Under the pieces are notes generated by a model, which worked only from the letters and a program-made list of their open reading frames with translations, was not told where the DNA came from and did not search any database. From the NCBI RefSeq assembly GCF_001746835.1, contig NZ_CP016094.1:1364001-1428000 (forward strand): a stretch of DNA of 64,000 nucleotides, read 5' to 3'. This DNA comes from Lacunisphaera limnophila. Its GTDB lineage: Bacteria > Verrucomicrobiota > Verrucomicrobiia > Opitutales > Opitutaceae. A program made the translations under genes and the position numbers. Of the stretch, positions 34,285 to 43,460 are shown piece after piece (the first letter of the stretch is position 1; each line of letters starts with the position of its first letter).

Positions 34285-35187
34285 TCAGAGCATCATCTTC
34301 TCAATCGGGAGGACGAGGATGCTGCTGGCGCCGGCCTGCTTGAGGGCGTCCATGGTTTCCCAGAAGACATCCTCGGCGCAGACGGCGTGGAGGGCGACCT
34401 TGGAGTCGTCGCCGGCGAGCGGGAGGATGGTCGGGTTTTCCGAGCCGGGGAGGAGTTTCCGGATCTCGGTCAGGTTGGCCCGGGGGGCGTGGAGCATGAT
34501 GTATTTCGTGCCGGCGGCCTTCTGCACGCCGTCGAGGCGGCGGAGGACGATGTCGAAGGCGTGGGCCTTCTCGGGATTGAGCGGACGGGCGTTGCGTATG
34601 AGGGCGGCGGTGCTCTTGAAGATCGTCTCGACCGCGCGGAGCTTGTTGGCCTCGAGAGTGGAGCCGCTGGAAACGAGGTCGCAGATCACGTCGGCGAGGC
34701 CGAGGCGCGGGGCGATCTCGACGGAGCCGCTGAGGGTGACGATTTCGGCGGGCACGCCCTGCTGGGCGAAGTAGCGCTTGGTGAGCTGCGGGTAGGAGGT
34801 GGCGATGCGCAGGCCGGCGAGATCCTTGAGGCCGGTGTAGGGGCGTTCCTCGGGGAGGGCGATGGCGAGGCGGCAGCCGCCGAAGTCCAGGGTGCGCTCG
34901 ACCACGTAGGCGCTGGTCGTGCCGCGCTCGAGGGCGGATTCCTCGAGGACGTTCTGACCGACGATGCCGAGGTCGCACACGCCGTCCATGACGAGCTGCG
35001 GGATGTCGTCGTCCCGGACAAAGAGGAGATCGAGGGGGAAGTTGTCGGCGTGGAGGAGGAGTTTCTCCTTGGGGGACTTGACCTTGATGCCGCAGGCCTT
35101 GAGCAGGTCGAGGGAGTCAGTGGAGAGGCGGCCGCTCTTCTGGATGGCCAGGCGGAGGCGGTCTTTGGGGAGGTTGGCGGGAGGCAT
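34285..35187 (-). CDS. hisG: ATP phosphoribosyltransferase, long form
   Basis: 300 residues; first and committed step, joining ATP and PRPP. RLAIQKSGRLS at the N-terminus and the PRPP loop region SSGSTLEANKLR are conserved. At 300 residues it is the hexameric long form with a C-terminal ACT-like domain (about 225-300) that binds histidine for feedback inhibition, so no HisZ partner is needed. First structural gene after the attenuator. Confidence 0.97.
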   Translation of the reverse strand: MPPANLPKDRLRLAIQKSGRLSTDSLDLLKACGIKVKSPKEKLLLHADNFPLDLLFVRDDDIPQLVMDGVCDLGIVGQNVLEESALERGTTSAYVVERTLDFGGCRLAIALPEERPYTGLKDLAGLRIATSYPQLTKRYFAQQGVPAEIVTLSGSVEIAPRLGLADVICDLVSSGSTLEANKLRAVETIFKSTAALIRNARPLNPEKAHAFDIVLRRLDGVQKAAGTKYIMLHAPRANLTEIRKLLPGSENPTILPLAGDDSKVALHAVCAEDVFWETMDALKQAGASSILVLPIEKMML

Positions 35188-35267
35188 GGGAGGAAAGGTA
35201 AAAAAGGGAAAGGGAGAGTGAAGCGGGTGGACAAGCGGGTGCCAAGAACGCGGAGGGCCTTATGCCG

Positions 35268-35306
35268 GGAAAATAAAAACCCCGGCGGGACAGGCCTGCC
35301 GGGGTT
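35268..35306 (-). terminator. Attenuator terminator upstream of hisG
   Basis: Minus strand: 9-bp stem AACCCCGGC/GCCGGGGTT (35306-35298 with 35286-35278) followed by TTTTTATTTT. It sits between the leader peptide and hisG with no other gene to terminate, so it is an attenuator. Confidence 0.88.
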
Positions 35307-35328
35307 AGGAAAATCGTCTCATCACCCA

Positions 35329-35365
35329 GGGAAGGCACATCCAGGCCTTCCCCGCGAGGGAAGGC
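35329..35365 (-). promoter_or_regulatory. Alternative-pairing segments of the his leader
   Basis: On the RNA, GCCTTCCC occurs at 35365-35358 and again at 35336-35329, with the complement GGGAAGGC between them (35352-35345). The middle copy can pair with only one of the outer two. The first copy overlaps the leader stop codon, where a ribosome stalled on the His codons would mask it. This is classic attenuator logic; how the choice feeds into the terminator is inferred. Confidence 0.7.
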
Positions 35366-35400
35366 TAGGCTTCGTGGTGATGGTGGTGGTTGAGGATCAT
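35365..35400 (-). CDS. hisL: his operon leader peptide (five consecutive His)
   Basis: An 11-residue frame, MILNHHHHHEA, ends at TAG. It lies 178 bp upstream of hisG on the same strand and is followed by the alternative-pairing segments and the terminator. Stalling at the His codons when charged tRNA-His is scarce would favour readthrough into hisG. It resembles the enteric hisL (seven His) in design but not in flanking sequence. Confidence 0.88.
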   Translation of the reverse strand: MILNHHHHHEA

Positions 35401-35540
35401 GGGATGATCGTGAATTGAAAAAGTCCGGGAATGGGTCGCGGGGCAAGGATTTTTTCTCGGCGGGGGCGGCGGGAGACCAGCCCGGAGCCGTGTAAATTGG
35501 TCCGCGCCAAGTATCCGGTGGCGGCCCGTCTGAATAAAAA

Positions 35541-35573
35541 TTCATCCGGGGTTCATGCCGGGTTCATGTCGGG
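35541..35573 (+). promoter_or_regulatory. Triple 11-bp direct repeat, probable response-regulator box
   Basis: TTCATCCGGGG, TTCATGCCGGG and TTCATGTCGGG lie head to tail with exact 11-bp period, ending 18 bp before the ATG at 35592. OmpR/PhoB-family regulators bind such repeats on one DNA face. A -10-like GATACT follows at 35578-35583. A matching array lies at 38380. Confidence 0.8.
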
Positions 35574-35591
35574 CGCAGATACTGCCGGGAC

Positions 35592-36197
35592 ATGCGCATG
35601 GGTCTGCGGGTCTTCCTTCTCGTCCTGGCCGCCCTGGTACCCCTGTGGGTCCGGGGCGAGGCGGGGGCGTCCCCGTTGCAGCTCGACCTCGCCCACTCGG
35701 CGCTGGAAGTGGAGGTCCATGCGACGTTTGAGACCTTTGTCGTCCGGCTGGACCGGTTTCGCGCGGACATCGCGATCAACCCGGGGACGCGGGTGGTGGA
35801 GCAGGTGGGGATCAATTTCCTGATGGCGGACCTGCGGACGGGGCGATCGCAGCGCGACCAGCACATGCTGGAGTGGGAGGAGCACGAGCGTTTTCCGGAA
35901 GTGGGTTTCCGCATGGTCGGGCAGGTGGCCTCGGCGGCTGGGCCCCGATCGGTGCGGGGCGTGGTTTCGCTGCATGGCGTGGAGCACGAGGTGGCGTTCA
36001 ACGTGACCTTCCTGATGCAGGACACCGTGTGCTCGATCGATGGCGAGGCGGAGATCGATTACCGGGACCATGGGCTGCCGCTGATCCGGAAATACTGGGT
36101 GTTGCGGGTGGATCCGGTCCTGCACGTGCGGTTTCACCTGCAGGGGCGGCTCGCCGGTCCCGCCGGCGGCCCGCGGATGGCGGAGGCGGGGAAATAG
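35592..36197 (+). CDS. YceI family periplasmic protein (two-component operon)
   Basis: 201 residues with a signal peptide (about 1-26; an alternative start is the Met two codons in). Family features are LDLAHSALEVEVHATF, FLMADLRTGRSQRDQHML, VVSLHGVEHEVAF and LRVDPVLHVRFHL. It probably binds a lipidic or isoprenoid ligand. It is 57 bp upstream of the response regulator and preceded by the direct-repeat box, so it may be an effector or sensor accessory of the two-component system. Confidence 0.85.
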   Translation: MRMGLRVFLLVLAALVPLWVRGEAGASPLQLDLAHSALEVEVHATFETFVVRLDRFRADIAINPGTRVVEQVGINFLMADLRTGRSQRDQHMLEWEEHERFPEVGFRMVGQVASAAGPRSVRGVVSLHGVEHEVAFNVTFLMQDTVCSIDGEAEIDYRDHGLPLIRKYWVLRVDPVLHVRFHLQGRLAGPAGGPRMAEAGK

Positions 36198-36254
36198 ATT
36201 TGCGCCGGTCCGCCGGCGCCCGGAGATTCGCCCGCAGATGAGCCCCCGCGTCCC

Positions 36255-36920
36255 ATGAAAGTCCTGATTGTCGAGGATGAGCGCAAAGTCGGCCGCTTCA
36301 TCGAGCAAGCCCTGACCGAACAGAGCCACACGGCCCAGTTGGTGGGCTCGTGCGCAGCGGCGCGGGACGCGCTGGCGGAATCGGGCCATGATCTGGTGAT
36401 CCTGGATCTGGGACTCCCGGACGGAGACGGCTTCGACCTTTTGAGGGAGTGGCGGTCGGCCGGCTTCAACGAGCCGGTGCTGATCCTCAGCGCGCGGGAG
36501 GCGGTGGAAGATCGCATTCGCGGCCTCAACCTGGGGGCGGACGACTACCTGGCGAAGCCCTTCAGCTTGGAGGAACTGTTGGCGCGGGTGCGCGCGCTGC
36601 TGCGCCGGCAGACCGGCGCCAAGGCGACCGTGCTGGAGCACGCGGGGGTGCGGATGGACCTGCTGACGCGCAGCGTCAGCACGGCCGCGGGCCCGGTGGC
36701 GCTGACCAGCCGCGAGTTCGCGCTGCTGGAGCTGTTTTTGCAAAACAAGGGCCGGGTGCTGACGCGCTCGCTGATCGCCGAGCGGATCTGGGAGGCCCAT
36801 TACGACATGGAGACCAACCTCATTGACGTCTACGTGCGCCGGCTGCGGCAGAAACTGGGGGCCACCGAGGAACAGCCTTTCATCCGCACGTTGCGCGGCA
36901 CCGGTTACCAGCTCTCATGA
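36255..36920 (+). CDS. OmpR/PhoB-family response regulator
   Basis: 221 residues. The receiver domain (1-115) has acidic residues in VEDE, phospho-acceptor Asp 51 in ILDLGLPDGDG, and Lys near 101 in DDYLAKPFS. The C-terminal winged helix (about 125-221) has LTSREFALLELFL and VYVRRLRQKLG. Its stop overlaps the kinase start by 4 bases (ATGA). It likely binds the 11-bp repeats at 35541 and 38380 (inference). Confidence 0.94.
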   Translation: MKVLIVEDERKVGRFIEQALTEQSHTAQLVGSCAAARDALAESGHDLVILDLGLPDGDGFDLLREWRSAGFNEPVLILSAREAVEDRIRGLNLGADDYLAKPFSLEELLARVRALLRRQTGAKATVLEHAGVRMDLLTRSVSTAAGPVALTSREFALLELFLQNKGRVLTRSLIAERIWEAHYDMETNLIDVYVRRLRQKLGATEEQPFIRTLRGTGYQLS

Positions 36921-38275
36921 GATCGATCACTTGGCGGATGACGGTCTGGTATGCGTTGGCAGTGACCGGCGCGGTGGTGGCCGCGTTGGCGACCGGGCGC
37001 TGGTTGCTGCAACAGGAGATGGTCGGCAGCCTGGGCCAGTTGCACGAGGCCGAGTTCCGGGAAGTGATCCAACAGCTCGATGGCGTCCTGGGGGTGCGGC
37101 CGGAGGCGGAGGTGGTGCGCCAATTGCGGGAGCATGCCGAGGCCGACGAGCACCTGTTCCTGTTTCAGGTGCTGGACGAGGACGGCCGGGTGATGTTCCG
37201 TTCGGCCAGCCTGGGTGAGGTGGTGTTGCCGGGCCTGGCGCCGACGGAGCCGCACCGGATGGTGGAGTTGCCGGGCAAGGGTCGGCTTTTTTTGTCCGAG
37301 TTCAGCGAGGGGAAGCTGAGTTTCATGATCGGCAGCCGGCTGGAGCCGATGGAGCAGACCCTGCGGCAATACACGCAAACCGGCCTGGCGCTGACGGCGT
37401 TGGTGGCGCTGGGCAGCCTGGGGCTGGGTTACGCCATCAGCCGGCTGGCGCTGCGGCCGATCCGCGACATCGAGCGCACGGCCCGCCGCATCGGGGCCGA
37501 CAACCTGGCCGAGCGCATTACCGTGCCGCCCGGGCGCGACGAGGTGGCCGAGCTGGTGCAGCTGTTGAACGCGATGTTCGACCGGATCGAGGCCTCGTTC
37601 CGTCAGATCCGGCAGTTTTCGGCCAATGCCTCGCACGAGCTGAAGACCCCGCTGACCCTGATCCGGCTCAATGCCGAGCACCTACGCCAAAAGCTGGCGG
37701 CGGACCCGGCCATCACCAACGACGTGGATTCGTTGCTGGAGGAGATCGCGCACATGCAACGCGTGATCGAGAGCCTGCTTTTCCTCGCCAAGGCAGAGAG
37801 CGGAGCGCTGGCGCTGACCCGGCACGAGCATCCCACGCAGCCGTTTATCGCGGCGGTCGGGGAGGATGCGGCGGTGCTGGCCGAGGACCGCGGGCTGCAC
37901 TTTGAGATCGGGGCGAGCGATGCCGGGGTCGCGGGTTTTGACCGGGATCTGCTGCGCCAGCTGTTGCTCAACCTGGTCAGCAACGCCGTCGCGGCCACGC
38001 CCACGGGCGGACGGATCTGCCTCAGCTCCCGGATTGGCGCCGGGCGCTGGCGGATCGAGTTGCGGGACGAAGGACCGGGGCTGCCGGCGGAGCAGCTGGA
38101 GAACATCTTTGAGCGTTTCGTGCAGGTGCGGCGGGTGGATGGCCCGCCGGCGACCGGGCACGGGCTGGGGCTGGCGATCTGCCGGAGCATCGCCCGGCTG
38201 CATGGCGGGGAAGTGACGGCCGCGAACCGTCTGGACCGCAAGGGATTGTGCCTGACGGTGGATTTGCCGGCCTGA
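36917..38275 (+). CDS. Membrane sensor histidine kinase
   Basis: 452 residues. Two membrane helices (about 7-28 and 155-178) flank a periplasmic sensor of about 125 residues. A HAMP domain (about 180-232) precedes the H-box SHELKTPLTL (His near 238), then the N-box LLNLVSNAVAA, G1 DEGPGLP and G2 GHGLGLAICRS. The signal is unknown. Partner of the overlapping response regulator. Confidence 0.94.
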   Translation: MRSITWRMTVWYALAVTGAVVAALATGRWLLQQEMVGSLGQLHEAEFREVIQQLDGVLGVRPEAEVVRQLREHAEADEHLFLFQVLDEDGRVMFRSASLGEVVLPGLAPTEPHRMVELPGKGRLFLSEFSEGKLSFMIGSRLEPMEQTLRQYTQTGLALTALVALGSLGLGYAISRLALRPIRDIERTARRIGADNLAERITVPPGRDEVAELVQLLNAMFDRIEASFRQIRQFSANASHELKTPLTLIRLNAEHLRQKLAADPAITNDVDSLLEEIAHMQRVIESLLFLAKAESGALALTRHEHPTQPFIAAVGEDAAVLAEDRGLHFEIGASDAGVAGFDRDLLRQLLLNLVSNAVAATPTGGRICLSSRIGAGRWRIELRDEGPGLPAEQLENIFERFVQVRRVDGPPATGHGLGLAICRSIARLHGGEVTAANRLDRKGLCLTVDLPA

Positions 38276-38379
38276 AGGGGAAGCGTACTGGGCAGGAGTC
38301 GAATGGAGCGCGCCGCCGATCCGCGCTCGCGAGCGAGCTGCCCACCGGAAGAGATCGCTGGCGGGGGGATGAATGAAAT

Positions 38380-38412
38380 TTAATCATCGGTTAACCTTCG
38401 GTTCATGTCGGC
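38380..38412 (+). promoter_or_regulatory. Second triple 11-bp direct repeat, probable response-regulator box
   Basis: TTAATCATCGG, TTAACCTTCGG and TTCATGTCGGC lie head to tail with exact 11-bp period, ending 15 bp before the ATG at 38428. Spacing to the start is close to that of the 35541 box (18 bp), and the third repeat is nearly identical in both. Confidence 0.78.
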
Positions 38413-38427
38413 GTGAGAGCATGGGGG

Positions 38428-40494
38428 ATGATATTTGCCCCTGTTTTGATTCCCCCGGTTCAGCAAGGCTCCGCCCGGGATTCGCGCGGCACGCGCCTGC
38501 TGGCGCATCGTTTTGGCGGGGTGCTGCTTTTTGGATTGGTCTTCGCGGGGATCGCGCTCGCGACCCGGGTGGCCTTGCTGGTCAAGGCCGCGCCGGAGGT
38601 CACGTGGGATGCCAGTCTTCTGGCGGCCTTTGCCTGGGGTGCGCTGTTTGACGTGGCGGCGGCGGGGTTGGTGGCTGCGCCGATGATGGTGTTGCTCGCG
38701 GTGTTGCCGGCGCGCTGGTTCGAGCGGCGCTGGGCGCGCGGGCTGGCGTGGGTGGCCGGTTTTGCCGCGGTGTACCTGCTGCTGTTTACCGCCGTGGCGG
38801 AGTGGACCTTCTGGGATGAATTCGGGGTGCGGTTCAATTTCATTGCGGTCGATTATCTCGTCTACACGACGGAGGTCATCGGCAACATCCGCGAGTCCTA
38901 CAACCTGCCGGTCCTACTGGGCGCGGTGGCGGCGGGCACGGTGCTGGTGCTCGGGCTCGCGGCGCGGTCGGGCGGGCCGCAGGCCTGGCTGGGGGCCGCA
39001 CCCGTGGGCGCCGGTCGCCGCTGGGGCCTCGCCGCCGCGGGCCTCGCCGTCGTGATCACCCTGGGCGCCGCGCTGCAGGAGGACCGGCTCCCGGCGTTCC
39101 GCAACAACTACAACCGCGAGTTGGCCAAGAACGGCGTGTGGTCGCTCTTCGCCGCGTTTCGCAACAACGTGCTGGATTACGAGCAGTTCTACCGGACGCG
39201 GCCGGAGCGGGTCGCCTTCGACCGCCTGCGCCGCGAGCTGGTGGAGGACGGTTCGATCCTCCTGTCGCCCGACGAGTCCGACACGCTGCGTTATGTGCGC
39301 AACCCCGGTCCCGCGCAGCGGCCCAACGTGATCCAGATCACGGTCGAGAGCCTCAGTGCGGATTTTCTCGGGATCTTCAACCCGGCGTCCGCCCTCACGC
39401 CCGAGTTGGATGCCCTGGCCGCGCGCAGCCTGGTGTTCGAGAATTTCTACGCCACCGGCACACGCACGGACCGGGGCATGGAGGCGCTGACGCTCTCGCT
39501 GCCGCCCACGCCCGGGCGCTCGATGGTGAAGCGGCCCCGCAACGAGGACATGTTCACCCTCGGCTCGGTTTTTCGGTCGCAGGGTTACGACACCGCCTTC
39601 ATTTACGGGGGCTTCGGCTACTTCGACAACATGAACCATTATTTCGGCCAGAACGGCTACCGGGTGATCGACCGGAACAGCGTGGCGCCAGCCGATGTGA
39701 CCTTTGCCAATGTCTGGGGCGCCTGCGACGGGGATCTCTTCCGTTGGACGCTGCGGGAGGCGGACACCAGCGCCGCGAGCGGCCGGCCCTTCCATCACTT
39801 TGTCATGACCACGTCGAACCACCGGCCGTACACGTATCCGGCGGGGAAAATCGACCTGCCGTCCAAGGTCTCCGGCCGGGCGGGGGCGGTGAAATACACG
39901 GACCAGGCGATTGGGGAGTTTCTGCGGGAGGCGGCGACGAAACCGTGGTACAAGGACACGGTGTTCGTGATTGTGGCGGACCATTGTGCGTCGAGTGCGG
40001 GCAAGACGGAGCTGCCGGTGGAGAACTACCACATTCCGCTCATCATCTTCGCGCCCGGCGGCCAGATCGCGCCCGGCCGGATCAAGACGCTGACGAGCCA
40101 GATGGACTATGCGCCGACGTTGCTTGGTTTGCTCAATTGGAGCTATCCCTCGCGTTTCTTCGGCCATGACGTGCGGAAGATCGATCCGGCGGATGCGCAC
40201 GCGCTGATCGGCAATTACCAGAAACTGGGCCACCTCGAGCGGGGCGAACTGATCGTGCTGGGCCCGCAGCATGATGCCAAAACCTACCGGTACGACAGCC
40301 ACGGCGGCGCGCAGGTGCCGACCGCCCCGAGCGCGTATGCGGAGGACGAGGCGATCAGTTATTACCAATCCGCCAGCATCCTTTACCGTCGCGGCCAGTA
40401 CCGGTCGGTGAAGCCGGATGAGCAATTGCGCCTGGCCGCGCGCCTGGTGCCCGCGGCCCGGGTCGCGGTGCAGTCCCCCCTTTCCAACCCATGA
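38428..40494 (+). CDS. LTA-synthase/OpgB-type sulfatase-fold membrane enzyme 1
   Basis: 688 residues from the ATG at 38428; a GTG at 38413 would fall directly on the end of the regulatory box. About five membrane helices occupy residues 25-215. The alkaline-phosphatase-like catalytic domain (about 300-600) has metal Glu in ITVESLSADF, nucleophile Thr in ATGTRTDRG (near 347), and Asp/His in VADHCASS. Family members transfer glycerol-phosphate or phosphoethanolamine head groups onto envelope glycans or lipid A. The exact substrate is unknown. Confidence 0.88.
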   Translation: MIFAPVLIPPVQQGSARDSRGTRLLAHRFGGVLLFGLVFAGIALATRVALLVKAAPEVTWDASLLAAFAWGALFDVAAAGLVAAPMMVLLAVLPARWFERRWARGLAWVAGFAAVYLLLFTAVAEWTFWDEFGVRFNFIAVDYLVYTTEVIGNIRESYNLPVLLGAVAAGTVLVLGLAARSGGPQAWLGAAPVGAGRRWGLAAAGLAVVITLGAALQEDRLPAFRNNYNRELAKNGVWSLFAAFRNNVLDYEQFYRTRPERVAFDRLRRELVEDGSILLSPDESDTLRYVRNPGPAQRPNVIQITVESLSADFLGIFNPASALTPELDALAARSLVFENFYATGTRTDRGMEALTLSLPPTPGRSMVKRPRNEDMFTLGSVFRSQGYDTAFIYGGFGYFDNMNHYFGQNGYRVIDRNSVAPADVTFANVWGACDGDLFRWTLREADTSAASGRPFHHFVMTTSNHRPYTYPAGKIDLPSKVSGRAGAVKYTDQAIGEFLREAATKPWYKDTVFVIVADHCASSAGKTELPVENYHIPLIIFAPGGQIAPGRIKTLTSQMDYAPTLLGLLNWSYPSRFFGHDVRKIDPADAHALIGNYQKLGHLERGELIVLGPQHDAKTYRYDSHGGAQVPTAPSAYAEDEAISYYQSASILYRRGQYRSVKPDEQLRLAARLVPAARVAVQSPLSNP

Positions 40495-42512
40495 GCCATA
40501 CCCAACCTGTAGCCGAACCAGCAGCCCCGGCGGAACGTCCCGGACCTTACGGCCTGGTCGCGCCGTTTGTGACCACGCTGGCGCTCGGGCTGGCGCTCAC
40601 CACGGCCGGACGCCTCGCGTTGCTGGCGTTGTTCCGGGACCGGCTGGGGTCGCCCGCGGAGTGGCCCACGCTCTTCGCGATGGGGCTGCGTTTCGACGTG
40701 TTGCTCCTGAGCTACCTGCTGCTACCGGCCTGGTTGCTGGCCTGCCTGGCGCCGGGCCGCTGGGAATCCGGACTGAAAGCGGCGTTACGGGGGTACCTGC
40801 TGGTGCTCCTCGGCGTCATGACCCTCCTCGAGTGCGCGACGTGGCCCTCGCTGACCGAGTATGGCAGCCGGCCCGAGGCCCTTTTCCTCGAGTACCTCAA
40901 GCATGGCGGGCAGGTGGCGGCGCTGATCTTCTCGGGTTTTTGGCGCGAGACACTGGTGGCCACGGTGGCGATCTTCGCCGTGCTGTGGTTCGCCCACCGG
41001 CAACTCCGCCGGGCGACGGCCCGGCCCTGGCCGCACTGGCGGACGAAACTGGTGCTCTTCCCGGTGGGGCTGGCGCTGCTGCTGCTCGGCGCGCGTTCCA
41101 GCTTCAGCCACCGGCCGGCCAATCTCAGCACGGCGGCTTTTTCGCAGAATCATTTTCACAACGAGCTCGCGCTCAATTCCACCTACACGCTGCTGTATGC
41201 GGTCTACCGGCGCACGCACGAGACGGACACGGCGCACGACTACGGAAAGCTGCCGCTGGCCCGGATCATGGAACTTACCCGGCGGGGCACGACGGTCCCG
41301 GCGGCCGCGTACCGGCCCCTGCCGGACGGCAAGGAGGCGACCCTGCACCGTCAGGAACCGCGCGCGGTGCGCGCGGGCCCGCCGCCGAACGTCGTCGTCA
41401 TCCTCCTCGAGAGCCTCGGGGCCGAATACACGGGCTGGCTGGGGGGCACCCGCCTGACGCCGAATTTCGACCGGCTCGCCGGAGAGAGCCTGGCCTTTGA
41501 GCGCCTTTTCTCGACCGGCACGCGGACGGCGCGCGGCATCGAGGCGGTGGTGGCCGGATTCTTCCCCACGCCCGCGCGCGCGGTGCTGAAGCTGGGCAAG
41601 GCCCAGCGCAATTTCTTCACGGCGGCGGACCTGTTCCGCCGGGAGGGCTACAGCACGCATTTCGTGTATGGCGGCGAGGCCAACTTCGATGAGATGAAAG
41701 CCTTCTTTGTCGGCAACGGCGTGGAGCGGGTGTGGGACCAGCCGGTGTTGCAGAAACCCGGCCAGGCGGTCGGCGTGTGGGGCATCCACGATGAGGAACT
41801 CTTCCTCGAGGCCGACGCCCTGTTTCGGCGGCAGGGCGACAAGCCGTTCTTCGCGGTGATGCTTTCGACCTCCAACCACTCGCCGTACGACTATCCGGAC
41901 GGGAAGATCACGCCGGACCCGGCGTTTCCGGCGGCGTCGCCGGAAAACGCGATCAAGTTCACGGATTATGCGCTCGGCCGTTTTTTTGAAAAGGCCCGGA
42001 CGGCGCCGTACTTCCAGAACACTATTTTCGTGGTGGTGGCGGACCACGGCACGCGGGTGAGTGGCGACCAGCTGATCCCGTTGTACAAGTTTCATATCCC
42101 GGCGTTGATCTACGGCCCGCCGGACCTGGTGCCGCGCCAAAAGGTCCGCGCACTGGCCTCGCAGGTGGACCTGATGCCGACGGTGCTCGGGCTGACCGGG
42201 CGGGCGTGGACGCACCCGATGATGGGCCGCGACCTGCTCGATCCGGCGGCGGGTGATCCGGCCGATCCGCGGCGCGGCCGGGCGCTGCTGCAGTATGAGA
42301 CGCACTTTGGCTACTGGAAGGATGAGGACATCGTGATCCTCCGCCCGGGGCTGGCCCCGGCGCAGTTCCGGGTCGAGACGACGGAGCAGACCGGGCGCGA
42401 CCGGTTCCAACTCAAGGCCGAGACGGCCGATCCCGCTTTGGTCGAGGAGGCGCTGGCGCACAGTCTCCTGCCCGGCCACCTCTACGGTGAGCGCCTTTAC
42501 CGGCTCGAGTGA
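40491..42512 (+). CDS. LTA-synthase/OpgB-type sulfatase-fold membrane enzyme 2
   Basis: 673 residues, paralogous to the preceding gene and joined by an ATGA overlap. It has about five N-terminal helices, then the catalytic domain with LLESLGAEY, nucleophile Thr in STGTRTARG (near 344) and VADHGTR (near 518). Two tandem paralogues suggest two acceptors or successive transfers. Diderms lack lipoteichoic acid, so an OpgB-like (glucan) or EptA-like (lipid A) activity is more likely. Confidence 0.88.
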   Translation: MSHTQPVAEPAAPAERPGPYGLVAPFVTTLALGLALTTAGRLALLALFRDRLGSPAEWPTLFAMGLRFDVLLLSYLLLPAWLLACLAPGRWESGLKAALRGYLLVLLGVMTLLECATWPSLTEYGSRPEALFLEYLKHGGQVAALIFSGFWRETLVATVAIFAVLWFAHRQLRRATARPWPHWRTKLVLFPVGLALLLLGARSSFSHRPANLSTAAFSQNHFHNELALNSTYTLLYAVYRRTHETDTAHDYGKLPLARIMELTRRGTTVPAAAYRPLPDGKEATLHRQEPRAVRAGPPPNVVVILLESLGAEYTGWLGGTRLTPNFDRLAGESLAFERLFSTGTRTARGIEAVVAGFFPTPARAVLKLGKAQRNFFTAADLFRREGYSTHFVYGGEANFDEMKAFFVGNGVERVWDQPVLQKPGQAVGVWGIHDEELFLEADALFRRQGDKPFFAVMLSTSNHSPYDYPDGKITPDPAFPAASPENAIKFTDYALGRFFEKARTAPYFQNTIFVVVADHGTRVSGDQLIPLYKFHIPALIYGPPDLVPRQKVRALASQVDLMPTVLGLTGRAWTHPMMGRDLLDPAAGDPADPRRGRALLQYETHFGYWKDEDIVILRPGLAPAQFRVETTEQTGRDRFQLKAETADPALVEEALAHSLLPGHLYGERLYRLE

Positions 42513-43417
42513 GCCACTCCCCTATGTCGGCTCCACGCCCCTTAACCTGTTTGGTGATCCTCAGCGCGGCCCTCTGGCTGCAAGCCGCACCCGCTTTCGC
42601 GCAGTCGGGCATCGAGGACGACGAAATGAAGATCCGCGGCGTGTTCAATTCCAGCCTGCCCGGCACGCAGCGGAAAAACAGCCTCCGGCTTTCCTTTCAT
42701 CCGCGGGTGGGCGACGTGTTGAAGCGCGACCATGTGCGCGTGCCGCTGGGCCTGCGTTACGGCCTGGCCGAGGACTGGGAGATCACGGGCTCGATCGAGG
42801 GTTATTTTTCCCACGGGTTGCGGGATGCGGCCTGGTTCGACCGGAGCGGCCTGTCGAAGGTGGGGCTGGGCACCAAGTACCGCCTCGGCCAACTCGGGAA
42901 CAGTGCCTGGGACACGGCGGTGGGCCTGGATTTCAGCACGCCGATCGGGACGCCTCCGATGGAGATCACCGACGGCTTGAGGCACTACAGTCCCTACGTC
43001 GCGTTTTCCCGGCGCCTCGAGGGGGACCGGCGCTGGCGGATTTTTGGCAACGTGGGGGCCGACCTCGTCTCGACGACGGACATCCCGGGCCAGTTGGATA
43101 AAAATGAGCTCGGAGCGGACTCGCTGTCGCTGACGGCGGGCGCGGTGTTTGACCGCGGCCCGTGGCATTACACGCTGGAGGCGGAGCTGACCAGCACGCG
43201 GCCCTTTGGCGGGCCGGCGGAGGAAGTGTTTGCGGTGCGACCGGGCGTGTTGTGGGAAGTGCCCGAGCGTTTCACCGGCCGGGTGGGCGGGAAGTGGGTG
43301 GTGGGCGTGGGCCTGCGCACGAGCTTCGGGCCGGACGGCACCGACGTGGGGGGCAGCGCGAAGGTGCGGGTGAATTTTGATTTCAAGCGCTGGTGGAAGG
43401 GGAAGTTCGGCCGATGA
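42509..43417 (+). CDS. Outer-membrane beta-barrel-like protein
   Basis: 302 residues, starting at a GTG that overlaps the previous stop (GTGA); the ATG at 42524 is an alternative. A signal peptide ending AFAQ is followed by alternating amphipathic strands (RVPLGLRYGLAEDWEITGSI, GLGTKYRLG, WDTAVGLDFS, WHYTLEAELT), typical of a small barrel. It has no known family. Its place in the operon suggests an export or assembly role linked to the sulfatase-fold enzymes. Confidence 0.7.
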   Translation: MSHSPMSAPRPLTCLVILSAALWLQAAPAFAQSGIEDDEMKIRGVFNSSLPGTQRKNSLRLSFHPRVGDVLKRDHVRVPLGLRYGLAEDWEITGSIEGYFSHGLRDAAWFDRSGLSKVGLGTKYRLGQLGNSAWDTAVGLDFSTPIGTPPMEITDGLRHYSPYVAFSRRLEGDRRWRIFGNVGADLVSTTDIPGQLDKNELGADSLSLTAGAVFDRGPWHYTLEAELTSTRPFGGPAEEVFAVRPGVLWEVPERFTGRVGGKWVVGVGLRTSFGPDGTDVGGSAKVRVNFDFKRWWKGKFGR

Positions 43418-43460
43418 ACCGGGCCCGCCCTGAATTCCGGGGGGCCGCGCCTCGCCTTGG

